DNA of 64,000 nucleotides from NCBI GenBank assembly GCA_028583415.1, contig CM053269.1:59819007-59883006 (forward strand). Reading direction: 5' to 3'. The notes below the pieces were generated by a model, which was not told where the DNA came from, did no database searches, and saw only the letters and a list, made by a program, of their open reading frames with translations. The stretch is from Protea cynaroides (taxonomy: Eukaryota > Streptophyta > Magnoliopsida > Proteales > Proteaceae). Shown in pieces: positions 12,127 to 24,000 of the stretch (positions are counted from its first letter, which is position 1; every line of letters starts with the position of its first letter). The position numbers and the translations under genes are program-made.

Positions 12127-12580
12127 TTCTATACATGAGACATCCCTCATGTGTATGGGCAAAGGTACACACTATTGGACAGAAAATCATTTTCCCAGAA
12201 AAATATATTTCATTGAAAAGTTTAGTTATCATATGTGATAAGAATGTAAGTAACACAGCCAAGATTACAAAAAGTTTATGTTTCCTTCAGCTTCCTTCCC
12301 TTGCTTTTACCTGCAACTACCATGGAACGATACTGGATTAAATAAGGCATTTCTGTTATGGGATAAAAAAAAAACAGAATGGGCAAAAAGATTGTCTTAA
12401 AATGGAATGCATTCTCTTAACGTTTTATGATCCAAGAACAATAATACATGCCAAAACACTGTTTTAATTATCCCATAATGTTTTTTTTTTAAAATGCATG
12501 CATAGCAAACCAGCCTTGATGATCCATCCCCTAATCAAACATATGAATAAACGTAACAACTTTTGAAACACGACGACAGA

Positions 12581-12605
12581 ATATATATATATATATATAT
12601 ATATA
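12581..12605. repeat. (AT)n microsatellite
   Basis: Twelve uninterrupted AT dinucleotides, followed shortly by an (AC)n and an A-run (12635-12659). Confidence 0.9.
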
Positions 12606-15042
12606 CTGGATAAATGAATTTAAATCATTAGAGAACACACACACACAAAAAAAAAAAAATCATGGAAGTAACTTCTCACTAAACTACATTTGTGCATTTT
12701 TTTTTCTTATTTTTTTATATTTTTTGTATCAATTAGCAGCACAAAAGAATTTCAAATAATTCCAAAAAGTACATTTCTAAGAATTGCAGGATTAGAAAGC
12801 AGTAAGAATTCAGATATCTTGAACCTTCATAGAACACATTTTCAAGCATAGTCTTTATAACATTTTCATCTTAACTGTTTTTATTGTTAATTGGAAAAAT
12901 TTTCAAGACTACTCATCTGTAAATCCATAATCACAATGCATGTTCAATGGATGCCAATCCTTCGGCCATTGAACATGCATCATGGAACCCATATGCGTCT
13001 GAGGGGAGTTAATTAATTAGTTATTTTCATTGAAGTATCCCTAAATAATTACAACATATAAGCACTTTCTATCATTTAACTGTTGTGAAACTTTCTATGC
13101 AATACGAACAGAAAATCAATCTCTAGCATTTCAATAAATTAAGAGCCAGTAGTTTGCTTTGCAACAAGAATCACAAGGGTTCTTTTCAAAGTGATATAAG
13201 TGCCTACTTCTGGTTTAATCCAAGCAATGCTTTCGACATTTCTAATCAATCATTTACACAAATTTTCAGCCACACTCCAGAAGATTAAAGCAGCACTTCA
13301 CCCATCCTTCCTTTTGGCAAGAAACAGAGTTCGTTCATGAATAATTTAATTATTAAATCAGGCAAAGTAAACTGTTAATTAGTCAACCATGAAATGCAGG
13401 AAACTATAAAATGTGATTATATGGACAAGAAAATCTGGCTCTACTGAAAATGCATTGGCAATTTATCAGAATCCTTTTTCCAATGAACACATTAGAATAA
13501 GACACATCACTCAAGAGCAGTTACAAGTTGAAATCTCAAGAACCAAGTTCATCCCCTCCTAATATAACTCTTCAGCAATCAGAGTACAAATACAGAGGCC
13601 CTCTTCTTACAGCTGCTGTATAACTCTTACAATGAGACTATGACAGTACATACATGCATCAATAAAAAAACAATAATTAGTATGTTTGTATATCAAAGTC
13701 AAGATGAATATGCTTACCCCTAAATTTTGAACAGCAATATCAGTTTTATCTTAAGAAATTGAATAACAGGGCACCTAAATCTTCCATGAGGCAGGTCATA
13801 TGGGGCTGAAACTCTGTAGATAGGCTGACCCCAGGGTCCCTTGCTCACACATCAAGTTTCAAGTTTTAGCCTAAAAAGAGTTGGCCAAGTGGTAAAACAA
13901 AGCATTGAAAATCCAGGGTGACCAAGAGGGTGCTCACCAATGTGTGGGACTATAGAGAAGGTGTATGCCAAAACATGGAAGGGACCACCGAGAGGGTGCA
14001 TGCCAACACATGTGAACATATACGATTGAATCTGAGTTCGAAATTTTGACACATGGCCAATCCAGAACATTCCCTAAATATCAAACAGTCGGGAAATAAC
14101 CATCACTCCTCAATGTAGCAGAACTAGGTGTATCCACTCATAGATTCCATGGTGAATGAGCCACCCACAAAGCCCTTTAATTACCAAAATTGGTGACATA
14201 AATGAATTCCACTAGTGATATGGCTACCTCCCAAATGGCCCAGATGCTTCACTTTGAATGAAAAAAGCAAAAGCATATGACTGAATTAACCCCAAGAGCT
14301 TGCTCAGAGTTGCAGATCTACAAGATCAATTTTTGATACTTCTATATATTAGATAAAACCACAACATGTATACGGAGGTATATTAAAAGCAGCGTGGCAG
14401 TTACTGTTACAAACAGGAAATTAAAACATAAACATAGCACGATCATAATTTTGATTTGTTTGATTTCTAGACCAGTTGAAGTACCTCGGATTTTATTATC
14501 CCATTTGATTTATCCCAAATTCTTCGGCAGTTTCTCAAATCATGATACCACTTACTCCATTAAAAGCAGTTATCTTACATTCAGCAGCTGAAATGAAGAC
14601 AGGTGGACTCCATTAATTAGTAAATAAACATCAGAATAGGTACAATCTTGCCCAATTGTGTCAGCAAGAAAATATACTTGATCCTTGACACTAAGAGCTT
14701 GTTTAGGAGACACCGCTCCATAGAATAAGTCATTACGTGAACCAGGCAAATTATCACATGCTCACAGCTAAAACAGTGCCCGAGGCATATTTTAGTAGTC
14801 TTTTAAGAGAAAGATCACATTCTGCGTATGGGTGGAACAGCATGAAATGGGTTCCAGGCACTCCCACGCAGCCCTAATCTTGTGTATGCTGTTAAAGCCA
14901 GGAAAGCTTAAATCATCCAAGCCCACATAAATGATTATCGGAAGGCAGTACCAGATATTGATGTTTTCCCCTTGTAGCAGGGACATTCAGCCAGAGGTGG
15001 CAGACTCTTTTGAGGAAGCTGATCAATCGTCCCCTCCTCGGT
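12606..15042. other. Intergenic stretch between copy A 5' flank and copy B stop
   Basis: No gene seen. It holds one dispersed-repeat copy at 13790-14140 and the expected 3' untranslated and downstream region of copy B near 14700-15042. Open frames here are short and lack domains. Confidence 0.5.
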
Positions 15043-17967
15043 CTAGCCCATGGCCTTCCTTATGATCTCGTAGCCTGCAAAATTAATTGCACCCAAAGGA
15101 GCAATCCAGAAAAACCTAGGCACTACTCCCTTGAACAGGCCAAGAGGTCCTTCTTGACGAAGGATGGAGAAGGCAACCATTGACATTGACACTGGCAGAC
15201 CCTCGGAAGTGATCATCATCCTTGTCTTGATCACATCAAATGGAGTAGTGGTAATAGAAGCAAGCCCTCCAGATAAAGCGCCAACCACAACTGTCTCCCA
15301 AGGCTCCAGATCCCGCTTTAGAAGCAGCTGAACAACCTTACAGCAACATACAAGGACACAGTGGTCATTTTTAAAAATAGAGTATTGGGCCAACTTGTTT
15401 AGAAAAAGATATAAAGAACACTGCAGCAAGTACGTGCTCAACATGATAGACTCTTGACACAGTGAATATATTTCAATGGTCTCCACCAACCATGTCAGCC
15501 AGAGCATCTGCACACTCATGCTAACAAATGGATAACAATCAAAAGAGTAGATATTCATTTCCCATCAGTCCATCACGAAGACTACTTTCTCTTGGCAGTA
15601 TCAAGCTTGCTCAACCTCTTGAAAGAACCCCCCAAAAAAAAAAATGCAATTTAATAATGGTCATTCGAGTTAATGCTGACTATGAATTTTTGTCAGCACC
15701 ATAATTTTCATTTGCCTTGGTACCATAATTCAGGTTAAAACAATTAGATTATCAACCTGGCAAAGTAATATTCACCAAAGCTCATACTTGGTATCCAAAA
15801 ATATGCCTATTATTCTTGATATACCAATTGTAGACAATGGACCAATCAAGGAGAACATAATACTAGGGGTTGCAATCAGTAGGGAAAGGTTGGATAATGG
15901 GCAATGGCTATACCCTTACCCTCCAAGTGATGCAAAGGGCCTTAATTGTAATACTCTAAATTCGACATGCAAATTTCGAGGACAAACTTTTTACGTGGGG
16001 AGGATGTAACATCCCAGATTTTCTATGTTAATTTTCTATATTTGTAGAGTATACTGAGTCCAGGTGACATTTAGAAATCTAGGTGTTGTTTAGCACTTTA
16101 TAGTGTTATGTAGCACATAGCATGCATGGTGCCATGGTTTAAAATCTCGGCGAGATCTCAGCCTCAAATGTCGAGACAATATTGACCATGAGACCGGGTC
16201 TCGACTTGTCTTGACTCTTGACCAGGTTATGTAGCAGTCTCATATCAGAATTAGATATCAGATTAGTAGCAGTTTATTGCAGATTAATACTAAAATTATA
16301 TCAGTCATATATATCAGAGTTATATCAGTTTTAAGACCAGATTTAATAGCAAATTTTGATCATTGATTAAATCAGAGTTAGGAGCAGCTCTTACATCAGA
16401 ATTATTCTAACATGTGTGTTTATATCAGAGTCAGATTATATCAGGCCAGACTATATCAATCCAGATCCTTGGAACTGATTTGGTGGTTAGAAACTAAATA
16501 AGCACATGTGAGTTTTAAGAGGTAATCAAGTACTGAATTTGTAATTAGTGTATGCACTTCATAATTATTGTAATGTCTAGGTTTGATGTATATGGGAATA
16601 TGAGTGCTAACTCATTCTTCACCTACCTCACTTACCTCACCTACTTTCCTTTTGCATTCTTTCCTATACATTTCTTTCTTTCCTTTCATATAACTCCTTT
16701 TACTCTATAAATGAAGCATGACCTCTGTCATTTTAGACAAATAACTCCTTTCATAATTCCGTATCCGAGCCAGGATCTCCCTCGATGTTCGTACCCTAGA
16801 GCCAGCACCTTCCGCTTCCGCCTCTCTCTCCTCTCAGCCTTCTACCGCCACCACTTCTTCTTTTAGTGGCTGCCCTCTCTTAGCACTGCCTCCCGGTTGC
16901 CCCTCGGTGGCCATGCCACCGAGGGTTGTTTTTTGATATCTCGATTTCCTTCCATCAAAATCGAATGTTCCCTGTAGATGTTTGATTAGCTAGGTACAGC
17001 TATGAATTGTTCTGATTATCTTTTTGTTCCATCTAAGCCTCAACCATGTCAGACATGACGATAACATCAACTGTTCCAAAGGCTCTAGCGATCAGAGCTT
17101 TTCTAGCCTTCCTACGCTCCCTAGTTGTTCCATTAAATTGGATGGGAATAATTATTTGATGTGGTCTCGTTCCTGCTTTCTTTCTATAGCATCATGTGGT
17201 TTTCAGGGTACCTTACCGCGATGCTAAGAAGCCTACTCCTGATGGCGCTGCTAAGAGCAAATGGAGCTCTAACAACTAACTGGTGATGTTGTATCTTATC
17301 AAATCTATGGATCCGAACATTGCATGAGGTTATTTATTGCTATATTCAACTGCCAGCATATGGAAGGCTGCTAAAGATACCTACTCACAGGTAGGCAATG
17401 ATGCTCAAGTTACGAACTATAAAAGAAAACTCATGATATAAAGCAGAAGGAATTTTTTTGTCTTAGTATTATTCTAAGTTACGAAGAATGTGGCAAGAGT
17501 TGGATTATTATGAAGCCTTCTTCGCCTCTTGTTCTACAGATGCCACGAAATTCGCTAAAAGGGAGGACAAATTAAGTGTCTATGTTATTTGGCCGGTTTC
17601 AATGTGGAGTTTGGCCAGATACATGGTCATGTTCTGAGTCGTGATCCTTTCCCTTCTTTGGAGTAAACCTATGCTATGATCCAGTTTAAGGACAGCAGGT
17701 GGACTGCTATGTTGCAACCTGCTCTACTTGATCACTTGGCTCTATTTTTTGGTACGGGTTACTTTGGCACTGGCAATTCTACCTGTTCTGGCTCCCGCCC
17801 TAGTTTGGATAGAAACCAAGATCTGTGGTAATGAATGTCACACTAAAGAGTACTGCTGGAAACTTAATGTAGGACCAGTCCCCAACTCAACAAATTAGGA
17901 ACTAACCTCACAATAGGATCGATGAAAAGTAAAACATAGACAGTACTTTCTCTCTTTTTGTGTATGT

Positions 17968-18002
<35 letters not shown>

Positions 18003-21000
18003 ATATAACAAGAAAAGGAAAAGAATCAATAGGTGGAGGGAAGAAGGGATGGAAGAAAGGTAGGGGGATATGACCTAAGACATCTCACCTTAAGGCCTAG
18101 GCAGCTTCTCACCACCAGAGGTCTCTCACCTCATGAGTCTCTCACTCATCTGTCTCTCACAGACATGGCATGAACCAAATTTCTTTCATTCCTTCAAATC
18201 TATCTTTTGGTCTAAGCCTTACATCACTTTAAATAGAGCTCAAATTGGCTCTTAACATGGAAAGGAATTGACAAAGGAAATTAACTAACTTGGAAGAAAA
18301 CTAATTAGGAAAGTAACTACTAAAAGAATTGAAATATATTAGAGATAACTTCCTACTATAAAAACAAAACAGCATCATATCTTTTCTTGATTGCTTCAGC
18401 AACATCACATCCTTCTAAGATTGATCTTTCCAATCAAATGATTTATTTGATTTTGCAAGATCTGATTTTATCTTGTGAGATCTGATTTAATCTTACGAGA
18501 TCTTGCAAGACTGTGTGAGATCTTATGAGATCTTGCGAGATTGTGTAGGATCTTGTGAGATCTTGTGACTTGATCTTGATGTGATCTTGATTTTCATTTG
18601 CATGGGCTGAATAATACTGCATCAACTCTCCCCTGCTCAAAAAAAACTCGACCACGAGTTTTGAATCAGTTGAGCACATATCAGAGTGAGTATTTTTTTT
18701 TTTATTTTGTTGTTGATCTCCACCTTTTTTAAATTCCTTGGCAAAACCTGGCTCTGATACCAAATAATGTAGGACCAGTCCCCAACTCAACAAATTAGGA
18801 ACTAACCTCACAATAGGATCGATGAAAAGTAAAACATAGACAGTACTTTCTCTCTTTTTGTGTATGTGAGTTTTTTTTTTTTTTTTTTTTTATATAACAA
18901 GAAAAGGAAAAGAATCAATAGGTGGAGGGAAGAAGGGATGGAAGAAAGGTAGGGGGATATGACCTAAGACATCTCACCTTAAGGCCTAGGCAGCTTCTCA
19001 CCACCAGAGGTCTCTCACCTCATGAGTCTCTCACTCATCTGTTTCTCACAGACATGGCATGAACCAAATTTCTTTCATTCCTTCAAATCTATCTTTTGGC
19101 CTAAGCCTTACATCACTTTAAATAGAGCTCAAATTGGCTCTTAACATGGAAAGGAATTGACAAAGGAAATTAACTAACTTGGAAGAAAACTAATTAGGAA
19201 AGTAACTACTAAAAGAATTGAAATATATTAGAGATAACTTCCTACTATAAAAACAAAACAGCATCATATCTTTTCTTGATTGCTTCAGCAACATCACATC
19301 CTTCTAAGATTGATCTTTCCAATCAAATGATTTATTTGATTTTGCAAGATCTGATTTTATCTTGTGAGATCTGATTTAATCTTACGAGATCTTGCAAGAC
19401 TGTGTGAGATCTTATGAGATCTTGCGAGATTGTGTAGGATCTTGTGAGATCTTGTGACTTGATCTTGATGTGATCTTGATTTTCATTTGCATGGGCTGAA
19501 TAATACTGCATCAAAACTCCATAGTCTCCCTGCTAATAACAAAGGCTGTGGGCGAGATTGTGGTACTGGTTTCACCCAGGCTCATCAAACAGAGATTGTT
19601 GATGTTGATGTTGATGTCGCCCCTCTTGGACATAATGATTTGATGAACCAGCTTCGTTGTCTTCTATCTTCTGCATCAGCCACTACTTCCCTGCAAGGTT
19701 CCTCTTCTTCCAACTTTGACAATTCAGATATTTCCGTCGGTGGTCACTATGCCTCTTCTGCTTCTACTCCTTGTATCATTGACTTAGGGGCTACCGACTA
19801 CATGACTAGTTCTTCCCATTCTATTTTTTAGTTTTTTCCTACTTCTGGTAAAGGTAAAATTCGGGTTACAGATGGTTCCCTTTCCATTAAATGTTTTCCC
19901 TCCCTTTCATTATCATTTGTTTCTCCATGTACCGAATTTTTCAACTAATCTTCTCTCAAATTGGTAACTTAACTTCGGATTTGAATTGTCGAGTCACATT
20001 CTCCCTCTCATTGTGTGTTCCAAGAATTGGTAACAGAGCAAATGATTGGCAGTGGTAAAATGGCTTGTACGTTCTTCTGCCCTCCTCAGAGTCTTCGGTC
20101 CTGACGACACAGGCTTCTTCCTCCTGCACAGTTACACTAGTAACTTTACGTATGTGGCATCACCGTTTGGGTTATCCACCTGTTAAGAATTTAGTCAAGC
20201 TTTTTCCTCAGTTTTCAAAGCTATGTAAGTCAGAAGAGTTTTTTTGTGATGCTTGCATTTTCACAAAGCAGACTCATTCTGTTTATCCTATTTCCAATCA
20301 AAATAGTGTAACACCCTTCCATTTAATATATTCTGATGTGACCCCCAGTTGTCAAGGCACCAAGGCAAACCAAGGCGTTGGAGGCTTGACGAGGGGCCTA
20401 GGCGACCAAGGCGCCCGAATTTCCAAGGCGTCACAAGGATGGCCTATTTTACAAGGCGTCACAAGGACACCTCGGTGCCTAGGCAATGCCTTGACAACTA
20501 TGTGGGGGTCCCTCTAGCTGTGTCTCGGTAATTGGCTATAAATGGTTTGTCACTTTTATTGATTGCCATACTCACCTCACATGGATTTATTTGCTCTGCC
20601 ACAAGAATGAGGTATTTCACTGCTTCCTGCTTTCATCTAATGATTCAGATTCAGTATGTTGTAAAGATTGCTATTTTCCTTACAAATAATGGGACAAAGT
20701 ATACCGATGGATCTTTTTAGTCCTACCTGGTTGAGCATGATATTGTTCATCAAACCAGTTGTGTAGATACTCCTGCTCAGAATGGTGTAGCTGAACGCAA
20801 GAATCGTCATTTGCTGGATGTTGCTCAGTTTTTGATGTTTTAGATGCATGTCCCTACCCCTACTATAGTGAGGCCTTACCGTGGCTCACCTCATTAATCG
20901 GATGCCCTCACGTGTTCTTGACTTCCGCTGTCCTATGGAGTTACTCTTGGGTACTTCAACATTTATTGTTCCTCCGAAGGTGTTCGGTGTGTGTGCTTTT

Positions 21001-24000
21001 CCCGCAAACATTACCACCATGGCAAGCTCGACCCTTGTGGCCTTCGGTGTATTTTCCTTGGCTATTATGCAACCTAGGAAGGGTACAAATGTTACCATCT
21101 GTCCTCTCGTTCGATGTTTGTCTCCATGGATGTGGTTTTCCATGAGATTGAGGTGTTCTTTTTGGTTCCTCCACCTCTTCAGGGGGAGTCTCCTTGTTCT
21201 CGAAAAGATATGCTTGGACCTCCAGAGTCTCATCCTGAGTATCTTCCCACTGCTGCTGTACTAGTTGCTCCAGCTATTACTCCAAATGATGATACTAATA
21301 CTGACACTAGTACGGAGGTTTCGGTTCCGGCTTCTCAGCCCCCGGTTCCCCTACTAAGGTGTTTACTCGTTCAAGGTTCAAACGGCAGCAAGAGCAGGAT
21401 ACCACCACTACCACTGCACCACTCCAATTGTCATCTCCTGATCTGAGCTCTATTCCTCCATATGGTGAGCTTACTTCAGACTCCACTATTGAGTTGCCTA
21501 TTGCTTGCCGAAAAGGTGTTCGATCCTGTACTCAACACCCATTTCTAACGTTGTCTTATACATTTTTGTCTCCTTCATTTCGTGCATTTGTTTCCTCTCT
21601 ATCCTTGATTTCCATTCCTCTAAACTACTAGGAAGCTTTGGCTGATCCTAAATGAAAGGCTGCAAGGTTGGAAGAGATGCATGCACTTGAAAAGAATGAG
21701 ACTTGAGATCTTATCACTCTTCCTTTGAGGAAAAAACCAGTAGACTGCAAATGGATTTTTACAGTAAAGCAGAAAATTGATGGTATTGTTGATAGGTACA
21801 AGGAGCAATTAGTCGCTAAGGCTATACTCAGACATTCGGCATTGACTATCAAAGAAATTTTGCCCCTATTACTAAGTTGAATACTGTTCGCGTTCTTCTC
21901 TCTTGTGCGATCAGCCTTAGATGGGATTTACATCAATTAAATGTAAAAAATGCTTTTCTCAAGTGTACATATATGTCCCTCCTGATTTTTTCGGACCTCT
22001 GACATATGGTAACATCTATAAATTGAAACGGGCCTTATATGGCCTAAAACAATCTCCTCAGGCCTGGTTTGGACGCTTCCATAGAGCCATAATATTTGTC
22101 AGGTACAAACAGAGTAATTCTAATAACACTATATTCATCAAGAAGAATGGCGAGTTCACTACTGTTCTTATTGTTATGTAGATGATATCGTGGTTACAGG
22201 GAGTGAAACTGCTGAAATCTCTCATTCGAAGACCTTTTTGGGCACTGAGTTTAAAATTAAAGACCTTGATCTGTTACGGTATTTCCTAAGGATTAAAGTT
22301 GTTCAATCAATTCAAGGTATCTTCCTCTTTCGACGAAAGTATACCCTTGACATATTGTTTGACACTGGGATGCTCGGACGCAACCCTGTTGACACTCCAC
22401 TTAAGGCCAATTCCCCGTCTGTCACAAAAAGATGGGGAACCAGTTGATAAAGATGGATATCAAAAGTTAATTGGCTGTTTAATTTATCTTTCTAATACCA
22501 GATCAGATATTGCCTTTACGGTCAGCATGGTTAGCCAATACATGCATGAGCCTTTCTCTAGTCCTTTGGATGTTGTGTATCAGATCCTGAGTTACTTAAA
22601 ATCTGATCCTGGTCCAGTGTCCTTTTGTCTCCCCATGAGCATATGCGCATTAAAGACTACACTGATGCTAATTGGGCTGATTCGTCTGATGATAGATGCT
22701 CTACTTCTGGATATTGTACTCTTGTAGGGGGAAATCTGATTACCTGACGAAGCAAGAAACAGGCTGTATACGCTCGTTCCAGTGCAGACACTGAATTTAG
22801 GGCTATAACTCATGGCATTTGTGAGCTTCTTTGACTCAAAGGTCTCCTTCTACTTATGTGTCCCTATTCAGCTTCCTATTTAGCGCTTTTGTGATAGCAA
22901 ATCCACCATTAGCATTGCCCATAACCCGGTTCAGCACGATAGAATTGAGATAGACCATCACTTCATCAAGAAGAAGTTAGAACAAGGTCTCATTTGCATT
23001 CCATTCATCACATTTGAAGACTAATGGGCTGATGTTTTTACCAATGGCCTTCCTGCCAAGGTATTTCATCATATTATGTCTAAGTTGGGAATGATAGATA
23101 TCTATGTCCCAACTTGAGGGGGAGTATTGTAATGTGTAGATTCGATGTATGTGAAAATATGAGTGTTAACTCATTCCTCACCTACTTCACTTACTTTCCT
23201 TTCGTGCTCTTTCATTTACTTTTCTTTCTTTCCTTTCAAGTAAATCCTTCTACTCTATAAATGAAGTATGACCTCTGTCATTCTAGACAAATCAAACCAT
23301 TATTCCAACAATAATATATGTAGAGTCGGTACTGCTTAGTGATTAAAGCATCAATCGATCTGTGAGCGAAGAAGAGGTAAGTGGAGTATAAAGTATTCAC
23401 ACCACTTGGGTGTTATAATGATGTGTTTAATGTTCACTTATTATGTTGCTGAAACTGTATGCATTAAAAAATATGTGATTTAGTAATTTAAAGATATGAG
23501 AACATGTGATATCTGCTGAAATTTATGGTGCATAGTTGCTTATAATCGTGTGATGATATTTTATGTATGAGAAATGTACGGAAATAGATGGTTTATATCA
23601 TGTTTTATATTACCATGTGCTGAAAGTATGTGTGAGTAATGGTTTTGGCATGTATCTTAAGTAACATGTGATAAAGAGGAATGTGAGGTGATGTAGAGGA
23701 ATGTGATATAGAGAAAGATAATGAGGTGTTGAGGGTAACTGACTACACTAAGCCAAGTATAGAGTAAATGAGGACAATAGAGTGGGGAGTAATTGCCACT
23801 TGAGTCAGACAATAGAGTGGAGAGTAATTGCCACTTGAGTCGGACAGTAGGGTGGAGAGTAATTGCCATCTGAGTTAATGATCCGTGAGCCGCGGATGAG
23901 AGTTAGGTCATGTACGAATGACCGGAATATGACGAACGTTCGAGTTAAATTCTCTACCACAGATGGAGGCAGCCAATTATCCTTGGTAAAGGCCATAAAT

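Larger units (their letters stand above)
17090..23050 (+). pseudogene. Copia gag-pol remnants
   Basis: The coding pieces lie in several frames: gag 17090-17860, interrupted by the 1.65-kb element at 17865-19513, then protease 19519-19830, integrase 20150-20850 (interrupted again by a MITE at 20347-20502), reverse transcriptase 21640-22200, and RNase H 22450-23050. In-frame stops occur in nearly every domain, so no polyprotein can be made. Confidence 0.85.
16569..23310 (+). mobile_element. Ty1/Copia retrotransposon, defective, inserted in the Gypsy LTR
   Basis: 5' LTR about 16569-16758 and 3' LTR 23128-23310, both starting TGTAATGT and sharing CTCTATAAATGAAG(C/T)ATGACC. Then a degenerate initiator-tRNA binding site (16759-16774, CCGTATCCGAGCCAGG) and a polypurine tract TTGAGGGGGAGTAT before the 3' LTR. 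Domains in order: gag (from 17090, SIKLDGNNYLMWSR), protease (IDLGATDYMTS, catalytic DSG altered, 19780), GAG-pre-integrase (MWHHRLGYPPV, 20150), integrase (AQNGVAERKNRH, 20780), reverse transcriptase (YGLKQSPQAWFGRF, 22040; YVDDIVVTG-like across a stop, 22180) and RNase H end (23030). Many stops and frameshifts: dead. Flanks ATTAT/ATAAT differ at one base. Confidence 0.88.

Noticed and set aside
18443..18811. 122-residue minus-strand frame with repeated SQDLIRS-type words
   Set aside because: It is a reading of the GATCTTG repeat array in the small element's LTR and is repeated in the second LTR; no sign of a real protein.
17860..19520. Simple tandem segmental duplication of 900 bp as explanation for the repeat
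   Set aside because: The 5-bp target duplication, the tRNA primer site and the polypurine tract show it is an LTR element.
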